NCBI GenBank assembly: GCA_004292855.1
Contig: RDXN01000033.1
Location: 1 to 64,000, forward strand
Direction of reading: 5' to 3'
Source of the DNA: Cytophagales bacterium
GTDB taxonomy: Bacteria > Bacteroidota > Bacteroidia > Cytophagales > Spirosomataceae
DNA: 64,000 nt
Shown: piece after piece, positions 43,777 through 51,967 of the stretch
How positions within the stretch are numbered: the stretch's first letter is position 1
How the letters are laid out: each line of letters opens with the position of its first letter
Made by a program: the position numbers and the translations under genes
The notes under the pieces: generated by a model
Told to the model about the DNA's origin: nothing
Seen by the model: the letters and a program-made list of their open reading frames with translations, nothing else
Database searches by the model: none

Positions 43777-44251
43777 GTTTCTTTAGATACGGCACCAGGC
43801 CACCCTCGGCCAAAATAGCCAGCATGATGTCGGGCATTTGGGTGGCGCGGTAGGTCTTCTGTTGCGTTTGGTTGAGCACCTCACCCCGTGCCATGTCGAC
43901 GGTCAGCACGTCGCTGGGTTGGATATCGTGGTCGGGTACTTCCAGCACGGGCAAGCCGATATTGATGGCGTTCCGAAAAAAAATCCGGGCGAAATACCGC
44001 GCAATCACCACCGAAATGCCTACCACTTTCAACGCCACCGGAGCCTGCTCCCGCGATGATCCGCAACCGAAATTGTCGCCCCCCACCAGCACGTCGCCCA
44101 CGGTGAACCGAGTGCGAAAGTCCGGGTCGAGGTCTTCCAGCACATGATCGGCAAGCGATTGCAGGTCAAGTGTTTTGGTGTATTTGCCGGGTATAATCCG
44201 GTCCGTATCAATGTTATCGCCGTATACGTGGGCGTTGCCAGAGCATTTCAT
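43748..44251 (-). CDS. Aconitase-family small subunit (LeuD/DmdB-like)
   Basis: 167 residues from the ATG at 44251, the size of the free-standing small subunits. The swivel-domain motifs are intact: VYGDNIDTDRIIPGKYTKTL near the N-terminus, NFGCGSSREQAPVALK, and ARIFFRNAINIGLPVLE. The SSRE loop binds the substrate carboxylate. The YTKTLD segment is more like 2,3-dimethylmalate dehydratase or archaeal-type subunits than enteric LeuD. It overlaps the large-subunit gene by four bases. LeuB or LeuA genes are not adjacent, so leucine synthesis is not the obvious role. Confidence 0.88.
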   Translation of the reverse strand: MKCSGNAHVYGDNIDTDRIIPGKYTKTLDLQSLADHVLEDLDPDFRTRFTVGDVLVGGDNFGCGSSREQAPVALKVVGISVVIARYFARIFFRNAINIGLPVLEVPDHDIQPSDVLTVDMARGEVLNQTQQKTYRATQMPDIMLAILAEGGLVPYLKKHGDYRATLR

Positions 44252-45492
44252 AGGTTTCCTGCGTGAGTTATTTCGCCCGTGAGGGCCGAAGCTGCTACGG
44301 TGGCGGGTGAGGCCAGAAAAATCTGTGAACGGGGGTTGCCCATCCGCCCCCTGAAGTTTCGATTGGCCGACGAAATCACGACTTCGCCATCGGCAGGTAC
44401 GCCCTCGTGTGTACCCACACAAGGCCCACAACCGGGATTGATAATCGTGGCCCCCGCCTGAATCAGGGCGTAGGCGGTGCCATCCTGTATGGCGTCGAGG
44501 AGGGTTTGTTTGGAGGCCGGGGCAATCACAAACCGCACGCCGGGGGCAATGTGTTGGCCGTTCAGCACGGCGGCAGCCGCCCGCAGGTCTTCGAGCCGCC
44601 CGTTGCCACAAGTGCCAATAAAGGCGTAGTCTATTTTGGTGCCAAGGTGCCTGTCGATGTCCACCACGTTGTCGGGCGATTCGGGCGCGGCCACCTGCGG
44701 GCGCAGTTTCGACACATCGACGGTCAGTGTTTTTACATAATTTGCGTCGGGGTCAGCGAAGGTCCCTTCCCAACCGGCAGCGGCCCACGCGTGCGGAATG
44801 TGCAGACCCACAGGTGTTACGAAGCCCGTTTTCGCCCCCATTTCGGCCAGTAAATTAGCTACGGCCATGCGCCCGGCCAGCGTCATCGACTCGAAAGCCT
44901 CCCCGTCGAACTCCACGGCCATGTAGGTGGCCCCCGAAATGCCGAGTTGGCCAGTCAGGTACAGAACCAGATCTTTGGGCGACACGCCATCGGGTAGTTG
45001 CCCCCGGCAGTCGATGCGGATCGTGTGCGGGACTTTGAGCCAGATTTTACCTGTGAGCATCACGGCGGCCAAATCGGTACTGCCCACCCCACAGGCCATT
45101 GCGTTCAGGGCACCATACGTTGAGGTATGCGAATCGGCCCCGATAAATACGTGACCGGGTCGCACGTGCCCCTGCTCCACCATAATCTGATGGCAAATGC
45201 CCTGCCCAATTTCATACAGCGCGCAGCCCTGCTCCCGCGCAAAGTCGCGCATGAGTTTGTGCAGGTTCGCCACGCGCTCGTTGGGGGCCGGGGCTGCGTG
45301 GTCCAGAACCAGGTGAAACCGCTCGGCATCCCAGAGCCGCGTGCCGCCCATTTCGCCGAAGGCTTTGATGGCCATTGGTGCGGTGGTGTCGGTCGCCATT
45401 GCTCCGTCGACGGGCGTAATGGCTATGTCGCCTGCCCGTGTGAGCTTGCCCACGTGGGCGTAGAGGATCTTTTCAGCAACGGTTAAATTCAT
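44248..45492 (-). CDS. Aconitase-family large subunit (LeuC/DmdA-like)
   Basis: 414 residues, the short class of LeuC-like proteins. The [4Fe-4S] ligands are Cys295 in FIGTCGNGR, Cys355 and Cys358 in PGCGPCVG. Other motifs: GQGICHQIMVEQGHVRPG, IGADSHTSTYGALNAMACGVGSTD and ANRNFRGRMGNP. With the small subunit it should add water to, or remove it from, an unsaturated di- or tricarboxylate. IGTC is followed by G rather than the usual T. Operon partners point to catabolism, for example hydrating mesaconate or citraconate to citramalate. Confidence 0.9.
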   Translation of the reverse strand: MNLTVAEKILYAHVGKLTRAGDIAITPVDGAMATDTTAPMAIKAFGEMGGTRLWDAERFHLVLDHAAPAPNERVANLHKLMRDFAREQGCALYEIGQGICHQIMVEQGHVRPGHVFIGADSHTSTYGALNAMACGVGSTDLAAVMLTGKIWLKVPHTIRIDCRGQLPDGVSPKDLVLYLTGQLGISGATYMAVEFDGEAFESMTLAGRMAVANLLAEMGAKTGFVTPVGLHIPHAWAAAGWEGTFADPDANYVKTLTVDVSKLRPQVAAPESPDNVVDIDRHLGTKIDYAFIGTCGNGRLEDLRAAAAVLNGQHIAPGVRFVIAPASKQTLLDAIQDGTAYALIQAGATIINPGCGPCVGTHEGVPADGEVVISSANRNFRGRMGNPRSQIFLASPATVAASALTGEITHAGNL

Positions 45493-45500
45493 AATTGTTT

Positions 45501-45628
45501 TGTTTCAAGTTTCATTGACTTCGTCGTTTCAGGTTTCAACGCTTCATAACTGAAACTTGAAACAGCAAAGCGTTGAAACTTGAAACAGCGAAGCAATGAA
45601 ACGCCTTCAGGCATTGAAACCTGAAACC
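45501..45628. repeat. Imperfect inverted repeat of gtttcaagtttca words inside the operon
   Basis: Left arm 45501-45544 and right arm 45568-45628 are imperfect complements built of gtttcaggtttca and tgaaacttgaaac words. The right arm runs into the gene ending at 45607 and encodes its last residues (VSGFNA) and stop codon. It separates the first half of the operon from the LeuC-like gene. A similar sequence lies at 63959. Confidence 0.75.
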
Positions 45629-46515
45629 AATTTATAAACCAACCCCGGCAATGGCTCGCCCAGTAATTGGGCCATTTCGGTGCTGAGAGTGGCTATTTTT
45701 GAGATGTCGATGCCCGTGTTGTAGCCGCTTTGGTGGAGCATGTTCACGGTGTCTTCGGTGGCAATGTTACCGGTGGCTGTCGGGATGAACGGGCAACCGC
45801 CCAGCCCGCCAAAGGCCGTATCGAAATGCCGAACACCCGCTTGCAAACCCGCAAACACGTTGGCGTACCCCTTATTTTCGGTATTGTGCAGGTGCAACGA
45901 GACGGCCGGTCTGCGATCCGGCCCGCCCCCGGCTAACTCGACCACGTGGGCCGTGAGATCGCCCAGTTGGGGCGGGTTTCCCATGCCCGTCGAATCGGCG
46001 AGGGCGAGTTCGTCCACGCCAAGATCAAGGTGGTGTTTGGCGAGATCGAGTACCACGTTTGGATCGATGCGGCCCTCGTACCGACACCCAAACGCGCACT
46101 GAATCCCACCCCGCACCGATACGCCCGCGCTCTGTGCCAGCCTGACCATTGCCCCAAACGAGGTTTTGGCTTCGCCCAGGCTCATGCCCGTGTTCTTGCG
46201 GCTGTGCGTGTCGGAGGCCGAGAGCGAAATGGCCAAATACCGCGCTCCGGCGTCGATAGCCCGCTCCACACCTTTCTCATTCAGAACCAACGCGCTGAAC
46301 TGCACATTGGGCGCGTTGGGCAGTTGGGCGAACAGGTGGGCGGCATCGGCCATTTGCGGCACCCGCTTGGGATTCACGAACGAGGCCACCTGAATCCGGC
46401 GCACGCCCGCATCGACCAACTGACCGATCCAACGTAGCTTGGTTTCGGTCGGGATGGTGAGCGAGAGGGTTTGGAGTCCGTCGCGCAGGCCTTGCTCGTC
46501 GATGGTAACTATCAT
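45607..46515 (-). CDS. HMG-CoA-lyase-family protein
   Basis: 302 residues, the usual length. The catalytic features are kept: GLRDGLQ near the N-terminus (Arg-Asp pair), IQCAFGCRYEG, the HxH metal ligands in SLHLHNTENKG, and the active-site Cys loop GGLGGCPFIP followed by TGNIATED. The family cleaves 3-hydroxy-3-methyl acyl-CoA compounds; HMG-CoA gives acetyl-CoA and acetoacetate. The first motif is DEQGLRDGLQ instead of EVGPRDGLQ, which hints at a different substrate. In this operon citramalyl-CoA (to acetyl-CoA and pyruvate) is a reasonable guess. The gene overlaps the flavoprotein gene by four bases. Confidence 0.9.
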   Translation of the reverse strand: MIVTIDEQGLRDGLQTLSLTIPTETKLRWIGQLVDAGVRRIQVASFVNPKRVPQMADAAHLFAQLPNAPNVQFSALVLNEKGVERAIDAGARYLAISLSASDTHSRKNTGMSLGEAKTSFGAMVRLAQSAGVSVRGGIQCAFGCRYEGRIDPNVVLDLAKHHLDLGVDELALADSTGMGNPPQLGDLTAHVVELAGGGPDRRPAVSLHLHNTENKGYANVFAGLQAGVRHFDTAFGGLGGCPFIPTATGNIATEDTVNMLHQSGYNTGIDISKIATLSTEMAQLLGEPLPGLVYKLVSGFNA

Positions 46516-47924
46516 AGACGTCTTCCCAAAATTCGTCCGAAACTCAAAGCGGGCGTCACGGCCATACCGCTACAAAAGGCGTTGCCACTTGTTGCGGCCA
46601 TACCAATCGTTTCTCCGGCTGCATACAGATTCTCAATTACTTGCCCGTCGGTGTTCAGCACCTGCAACTGCTCGTTTACCCGGATGCCCCCGAACGTCAG
46701 CAGCACCGATACATGGCTTTTGATGGCGTAGAATGGGGGTTGGAGCAAGCCGTTTTGTAGACTTGTTCGGCCAAAATCGTCGTCCCGTCCCTGCGTTACA
46801 AATCGGTTGAAACGCGTTATGGTTTCACTCAGGGCTACAAGTGGTAAGCCTGTTTTGTGGGCTAGCTCTTCACGCGAGTTGGCTTTCACAATCGTTTTTC
46901 CTTTTTCTGCTTCGGCGCGAATTCGCTCGGCCGTCCAGTTTAGCATGATCGTCATTCCCTCCGCATCCAACGCCCTTTCTTCAAAGAGAATAAAGAAGCA
47001 TTGATCCGGTTGTTGGGCCACGACGCGCTCGCGGGTGTCGGCGTTCACCTCATTCTCGTTCATGAACCGTTCCCCCGCCGTGTTCACGTAGATCTCACGG
47101 GTGGTTCGGTATACCGATGTCAGCACCATCGCCCAGGCCGACCAGAAATCGACCAGCCCCGAATCCGGTTCCAGTTCGACCCCGCCCAGGCTCCCGATGT
47201 GCTTGTCGAACCCCCAGGTAGCGGCCCCGCTTTTTTCGGCTACGCTGATGCCCTCACCCCGGCAAAGGGGGTTTGCCGCGCTTTTCAGCGGGGGTAAATC
47301 GGGGTGGTTTTCGGCGAAAAAAGCCGGGTTACCCCCGTAGCCGCCTGTTGTTAAGACCACGTTTTGACCGTAAAATAACCGCTCCTCGCCTTCGTGCAGG
47401 CAACGAACGCCTATTACTCGGTTGCTTTCCATCAGCAAGCCAGTTAGCGTATGGTTGAGTAAACAGGTTAGCTTATCGGTTGCCAGCGTTTGTTTCCAGA
47501 GCGGTATCAACACGTTCAGGATCGACTTGCCCGCTTCGGTGCCGTGGTGCGTTCGGGCGGTTTTGTAGGGTACATGACCATACACCAACCGGGGGCTTTC
47601 GGGGGCAAAGGCAAACTCCAGCGCGTCGAGCCAGGCCATTGTTTGGGGGGCTTCGCGGGTGGCTAACCGCACCAAACCGGGGTCGGCGGTGCCGGAGCTA
47701 ATGTCCATCACATCGTCAAAATGAGCCTCAGGCGTGTCCGAGATGCCCTTTTGGCTTTGTTGACTTGTGCCGCCCGCGCTCATGTGCCCCCCGGTCAGGT
47801 GAAGCGTTCCCCCTACTTTCGAGTCCTTTTCTATAACCAGCACCGTTCGGTCCCGCTTGGCCGCTTCGATGGCGCAGGGCATCCCGGCGGTTCCGGCTCC
47901 AACAAGGATGAGGTCGTAGATCAT
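46512..47924 (-). CDS. FAD-dependent dehydrogenase, fumarate-reductase/TcuA-like
   Basis: 470 residues. The N-terminal LILVGAGTAGMPCAIEAAKR binds FAD, with the typical VGGTLHLTGGHMSAGGT next. The C-terminal part shows FGGIRVNEQLQVLNTDGQVI and NLYAAGETIGM, common to FAD_binding_2 proteins. Members include fumarate reductases, 3-ketosteroid dehydrogenases and tricarballylate dehydrogenase (TcuA, about the same length). No signal peptide or haem domain. In context it may dehydrogenate a saturated di- or tricarboxylate such as methylsuccinate. It overlaps both neighbours by four bases. Confidence 0.85.
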   Translation of the reverse strand: MIYDLILVGAGTAGMPCAIEAAKRDRTVLVIEKDSKVGGTLHLTGGHMSAGGTSQQSQKGISDTPEAHFDDVMDISSGTADPGLVRLATREAPQTMAWLDALEFAFAPESPRLVYGHVPYKTARTHHGTEAGKSILNVLIPLWKQTLATDKLTCLLNHTLTGLLMESNRVIGVRCLHEGEERLFYGQNVVLTTGGYGGNPAFFAENHPDLPPLKSAANPLCRGEGISVAEKSGAATWGFDKHIGSLGGVELEPDSGLVDFWSAWAMVLTSVYRTTREIYVNTAGERFMNENEVNADTRERVVAQQPDQCFFILFEERALDAEGMTIMLNWTAERIRAEAEKGKTIVKANSREELAHKTGLPLVALSETITRFNRFVTQGRDDDFGRTSLQNGLLQPPFYAIKSHVSVLLTFGGIRVNEQLQVLNTDGQVIENLYAAGETIGMAATSGNAFCSGMAVTPALSFGRILGRRL

Positions 47925-49165
47925 GCGTTAACGGGTAAGGTTCCGGTAGCCACTTGACTGGCCGGTTTTCGGACCAAAAACGCACTCACAATCGCGATGC
48001 CGCACAAGATAAGTAACAGATTCAAACTCCCCGCGTAGCTGTCCGACGCTTTCCGCATGGACCCCAGCGTAATCATCCCCGCGCTTCCGGCCAGCGTGTC
48101 GACCATCGTGACTATACCCAGAATCGCGCCGAACGAACGACCCGCGTAGATGTCGGACACCCACACCTGAATGATCGTGAACGCCCCCCCAAAGCCCAGT
48201 CCGAAGACCAGGGCGAAGGGCGTCAGTAGAGCACTATCTTGAAGAGCATTTTGCAACATAAATACGCTGGCAGTCATGGTGATAATTGACAGCACCATGA
48301 TGTATTTGCGGTCGAATTTGTCGCTCAGGTAACCGAACAGGAGTTTGCCCAGAATGGCCATCGACGAGAAAACGCCCAGCACTTTGGCCGCAGCGGGTGC
48401 GTCGAGGCCGAGGTCTTTCATGATGAACCCGTGATTCTGAATATAGCCATTGATGCAAAACCAGAGTACCCCCGTCACGAACAACACCAAATAGAACGTG
48501 GGCGAGGCTAATGCCTGTTTCAGGGTGATGTTGCTACCGCCCGCTGCGTATTTGGCCTCCACGTTGGCGGGGTCGATGCCATCGGGATACGACCCCACGT
48601 CCGACGGGCGGTTTTTGATCAACAGCAGTGGAGGCAGCATGAACACCGCACAGGCTACGCCCAGGCGGATGCAGGCCTGTTGCCAGTCGGGGCCAGCCGA
48701 AGCAGCGATTTTGGGAAACACGATCCCGCCCAAACTAGACCCCAGCAGCAGCACCCCAGCCGCTAACCCCCGATGTTTATTGAACCAGTGGTTGATCAGG
48801 TACATGAACGAGATGATGCCCACAAATGTCATTGCGGTGCCGAACAGGGCGTAGTAAGCGATCAGGGCACCATAATTTGGGACCAGCACTTGCCCAAACG
48901 TGAGGGCGATAATCGCGAATGTGCCCCCAATAATCATTCGGCGCGTGTCGAGCCTATCGAACAGCCGTCCTGCAAACGGAGACACCAGAGCCACCGTCAC
49001 GAATAGGATAGTCGGCAGAAAAGCTGCCGATTGTGGGTCCAGCCCGAAGGCTTTGATTTGCAGAGGCCGCATCACCGAGAAAGCATACATGGCGATCCCG
49101 TTCGTAGCGGCATACATGAACACCATGCCCAACACCATCCACCAGCCGTAATAGATCTTTTTCAT
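47921..49165 (-). CDS. MFS transporter, oxalate/formate-antiporter-like
   Basis: 414 residues, twelve hydrophobic segments expected. The start MKKIYYGWWMVLGMVFMYAA and the motif FAGRLFDRLDTRRMII (loop 2-3) are typical of the OFA/monocarboxylate group; GYLSDKFDRKYIM is the repeat in the second half. Such carriers move small organic acids. It is the second gene of the operon, two bases after the NADP oxidoreductase, and is the best candidate for substrate uptake. Confidence 0.9.
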   Translation of the reverse strand: MKKIYYGWWMVLGMVFMYAATNGIAMYAFSVMRPLQIKAFGLDPQSAAFLPTILFVTVALVSPFAGRLFDRLDTRRMIIGGTFAIIALTFGQVLVPNYGALIAYYALFGTAMTFVGIISFMYLINHWFNKHRGLAAGVLLLGSSLGGIVFPKIAASAGPDWQQACIRLGVACAVFMLPPLLLIKNRPSDVGSYPDGIDPANVEAKYAAGGSNITLKQALASPTFYLVLFVTGVLWFCINGYIQNHGFIMKDLGLDAPAAAKVLGVFSSMAILGKLLFGYLSDKFDRKYIMVLSIITMTASVFMLQNALQDSALLTPFALVFGLGFGGAFTIIQVWVSDIYAGRSFGAILGIVTMVDTLAGSAGMITLGSMRKASDSYAGSLNLLLILCGIAIVSAFLVRKPASQVATGTLPVNA

Positions 49166-49167
49166 GG

Positions 49168-50160
49168 TTAAAGTTTTAGTACCAACTTTCCGAAGTTCTC
49201 ACCCGTGTATAGCATCCGCAGCACGTGCGGGAACCGCTCGATGCCGGTTTCGACGTGTTCGCGGTATTTTATTTTTCCGGCCTTCAGCCACTCGCTCAGT
49301 TGGCGGACGGCTTCGGGGTACTCGGCCAGAAAATCGAAGACAATAATGCCCGTCATACTACCCCGTGCCGACACGATCTTCATGTAGTTTTTTGGGCCGT
49401 ACATATCCGAAGCATTGTACTGCGAGATGGCCCCGCAAATAACGACCCGTGCCCCCCGCGCCAGATTGGCCAGCCCCGCATCGAGGGTGGGACCGCCCAC
49501 GTTGTCGAAAAATACGTCGATTCCGGTTGGGCAATGCGTTTTCAGTGCGTCGGGCAGGGATTCTGTGTTGTAGTTGATGGCGGCATCGAAACCGATCTCG
49601 TTTACCAGATACGCACACTTTTCGTCGGACCCCGCGCTGCCGACCACCCGGCACCCCTTGATTTTGGCGATTTGCCCCACGAGCGTGCCAATCATCCCGG
49701 CGGCTCCCGACACAAATACCGTTTCGCCGTCTTGCAGCGCACCCTTGTCTAGGAGGCCGAAGTAGGCGGTCATGCCGGGCATTCCCAACACGCCCAGATA
49801 CCAGGAGGGCGGCACGTCCTGAGACCTAATTTTCTCAATGCCTGCCCCGTTGCTCACGGCGTGCGTTTGTACACCCGTTAACCCGCTCACATACTGCCCG
49901 ATGGTAAAATCAGGGTGATTCGATTGGATCACTTTGCCTACCGCGAATGCCCGCATCACGGCCCCCAACTCCACACCCCGAATGTAGGTTGTGCCTTCGT
50001 TCATCCAGCCGCGCATGGCCGGATCGAGCGAAACAAACTCATTCTGAATCAAAAACTGCCCATCCGACAAAGCCGGAACCGCTTCTTCGGTCAGTGCGAA
50101 GTCATCGTCGGCGAGCATGCCCGAGGGCCGTTTGGCCAGGCGGATTTGTTGGTTGGTCAT
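49168..50160 (-). CDS. NADP-dependent oxidoreductase, zinc-free MDR family (CurA/PTGR-like)
   Basis: 330 residues. The fold is that of prostaglandin/leukotriene reductases: SLDPAMRGWMNEGTTYI, GVLGMPGMTAYFGLLDKG, the nucleotide site VFVSGAAGMIGTLVGQIAK, and DVFFDNVGGPTLDAGLANL. Zinc ligands are absent. Relatives reduce the double bond of alpha,beta-unsaturated ketones or acids with NADPH. It is the first gene of the operon. Its exact part in the pathway is unclear; it could remove a side-product enone or provide the reverse reduction. Confidence 0.9.
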   Translation of the reverse strand: MTNQQIRLAKRPSGMLADDDFALTEEAVPALSDGQFLIQNEFVSLDPAMRGWMNEGTTYIRGVELGAVMRAFAVGKVIQSNHPDFTIGQYVSGLTGVQTHAVSNGAGIEKIRSQDVPPSWYLGVLGMPGMTAYFGLLDKGALQDGETVFVSGAAGMIGTLVGQIAKIKGCRVVGSAGSDEKCAYLVNEIGFDAAINYNTESLPDALKTHCPTGIDVFFDNVGGPTLDAGLANLARGARVVICGAISQYNASDMYGPKNYMKIVSARGSMTGIIVFDFLAEYPEAVRQLSEWLKAGKIKYREHVETGIERFPHVLRMLYTGENFGKLVLKL

Positions 50161-50192
50161 TGTTGGTTAGGGCTGTGTCGGTCAGCAATTTT

Positions 50193-50241
50193 GCAAGTCT
50201 TTATAGGACTTGCCCATTATTTTCTGTGGTAAAAATAATGA
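50193..50241. promoter_or_regulatory. Two inverted repeats in a divergent promoter region
   Basis: gcaagtc (50193-50199) pairs with gacttgc (50207-50213), and cattatttt (50216-50224) pairs with aaaataatg (50233-50241). Both lie upstream of the NADP oxidoreductase gene and could be operators or short RNA hairpins for the operon. Confidence 0.4.
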
Positions 50242-50254
50242 AATCCCGAAAAAT

Positions 50255-50278
50255 AGTTAACCGAGTTAATTATTTTTG
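50255..50278 (+). promoter_or_regulatory. AGTTAA direct repeat with -7 box, copy 1
   Basis: AGTTAAccgAGTTAATTA at 50255-50272 runs into TATTTTTG (50271-50278), a match to the TAnnTTTG -7 box. The direct repeat thus lies between the -33 and -7 positions of the hydrolase promoter, whose gene starts at 50295. A second copy of the motif is at 61146. Confidence 0.5.
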
Positions 50279-50294
50279 ATTCAAAATCTTTCAA

Positions 50295-51146
50295 ATGGCT
50301 CTGGAACGAAACTACCTGCATCTCGACGGAGGACTTCATCTACATTTTCGGAGTGGGGGAAACTGCAACGCCGACCGGGGTTTTCCGATGGTGCTGCTGC
50401 ATCCGTCTCCCCGTAGTTCGCGCCTGCTTGAGCCATTTGGTGGGATGTTAACTTCTCATTTTCAAGCATTTCTGCCCGATCTGTTTGGTTACGGGCAATC
50501 GGACCCGCTGCCCGCTCCGGTCACGAGCCTGCACGACTACCTACCGTATTTGAAACAGGCATTCGATAAATGGGGCCTGCAAAGATTTGGGTTATACGGC
50601 TCCGCAACGGGCGCACAATTGGCAATTGCCTTTGCGAATTCGTACCCTGAGTCAGTAGCACATTTGTTTCTGGACAATGCCGCCGAGTTCACCGACCATC
50701 AGCGCACCGACATCCTGAACCGATACTTTGTCGATGCCACGCCCCAGGCCAATGGCAGCCATGTAGCCGCGTTGTGGGCGCATATTCGCCAGTCGATCTA
50801 CGCCTTCCCGTGGTATTCGGAGCGTGAAGAAGATTGCATTCGGACCGAAAAACTGCCCGATGCTGTGGAAGCCGCTATCTGTGCCGACATCCTGACCGAC
50901 TACCTCATTGCCGGACCGCATTACGCCGACGCCTACTGGGCCGCTTTCGACCACGAACGAGCCGAAAACGTGCTGAAACTGACCGTGCCCACCACGATTT
51001 TTCGGTGGGCGGGAAGCCCCATTTTGACCTACATTGACCAACTGACGCAACATTCGTTTCCTGCCCACATCCAGGTTCAGGACATCCCGGTTGTGGGGCG
51101 TTACGAGGCTATGCTTGCCACCATAATTCAACAACTTAAGCCATGA
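50295..51146 (+). CDS. Alpha/beta-hydrolase-fold protein lacking the nucleophile
   Basis: 283 residues. The fold is clear (VLLHPSPRSSRLLEPF, FLPDLFGYGQSDPLP), but the nucleophile elbow reads GSATG (102-106), with Ala104 where Ser, Asp or Cys should be (codon GCA at 50604). The acid and His of the triad are not evident either; the C-terminus is DIPVVGRYEAMLA. It may be a lyase-like or non-catalytic member. It is transcribed away from the catabolic operon and shares the intergenic region with it. Its stop codon overlaps the start of the next gene. Confidence 0.75.
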   Translation: MALERNYLHLDGGLHLHFRSGGNCNADRGFPMVLLHPSPRSSRLLEPFGGMLTSHFQAFLPDLFGYGQSDPLPAPVTSLHDYLPYLKQAFDKWGLQRFGLYGSATGAQLAIAFANSYPESVAHLFLDNAAEFTDHQRTDILNRYFVDATPQANGSHVAALWAHIRQSIYAFPWYSEREEDCIRTEKLPDAVEAAICADILTDYLIAGPHYADAYWAAFDHERAENVLKLTVPTTIFRWAGSPILTYIDQLTQHSFPAHIQVQDIPVVGRYEAMLATIIQQLKP

Positions 51147-51967
51147 AAGCCATTCTTTTTAGTCTGCTGACTCTACTTCTGTTCGGGGCTATGCGCCCGC
51201 CCCGCAAACCGGCTCCACCGGCAACGTTGCCTCTTGATGGCTCATTCGACAATTTCCAACAGGTATGGCAGGAGAATACCAACGACAAAATTCACCGCGT
51301 TTCGGTCCCGCAGACACACCGGCATGTCCATATCAAATGCAGTGTCGACTCGGTGGGTGGAACGATAAAAATGACCATCTACGAAGGGCGTAATAACAAG
51401 ACCTTGCTGGCCACGAAAACACTGGCGATCCAGAAACAAAAAGGGGAGACCAGACTGACTATCGACGGGCAGAACCCCGTGCGGGTCCAACTACGCCCCG
51501 ACGGGTTCGACACCGAATTCGGCCAGGTCCGGCTTCACGGCGACACGCTTTGGGTAAATCACCCCGATCTGGTTCAAATCAATGGCGGACCGGCTCAGGC
51601 TTACCGATTGCTGCGTTGCCGTTTGTTCACGGGTTGGCTGCAATACCCACTCCCGAGTAAGCCCGACAGCACGTATTTTCAGAACAATCTGACGATGCAC
51701 GATCAGGGCGGCATGGTCACGCTGAATATCCCTGGAGCAAAGTACACCGCCGAACTTACGCAGTTGGTTTATGGGCAGAAAATCAAATTGATGAAACTGG
51801 CCATTTACGAAATGCCAATGGACAGCGTCGACATTAACAGCTACTCGACCAGCTACACCTGGACCAGCCCCGAAACCAAACGCATTGGTATCAATCTCCG
51901 GCGCATCGTGTCGGGCTGGACGTTGGTAGAGAAGGGGTACTTGAACCGGAATACGCTCAATCGTTAG
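51143..51967 (+). CDS. Hypothetical exported protein
   Basis: 274 residues with an N-terminal hydrophobic segment (MKAILFSLLTLLLFGAMRPP), a signal peptide or anchor. The mature part is beta-rich (KMTIYEGRNNKTLLATKTLA; VTLNIPGAKYTAELTQLVYG). I recognise no family. It is translationally coupled to the hydrolase-fold gene by an ATGA overlap, so the two likely share a function despite different locations. Confidence 0.65.
   Translation: MKAILFSLLTLLLFGAMRPPRKPAPPATLPLDGSFDNFQQVWQENTNDKIHRVSVPQTHRHVHIKCSVDSVGGTIKMTIYEGRNNKTLLATKTLAIQKQKGETRLTIDGQNPVRVQLRPDGFDTEFGQVRLHGDTLWVNHPDLVQINGGPAQAYRLLRCRLFTGWLQYPLPSKPDSTYFQNNLTMHDQGGMVTLNIPGAKYTAELTQLVYGQKIKLMKLAIYEMPMDSVDINSYSTSYTWTSPETKRIGINLRRIVSGWTLVEKGYLNRNTLNR

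Noticed and set aside
43748-44611. Longer form of the LeuD-like protein starting at 44611
   Set aside because: The extra 120 residues are an out-of-frame reading of the LeuC-like gene; the family domain begins exactly at the ATG at 44251.
43748-45492. Leucine biosynthesis leuCD
   Set aside because: The proteins are of that family, but neighbours are catabolic and leuA, leuB and ilv genes are missing, so I did not use these symbols.
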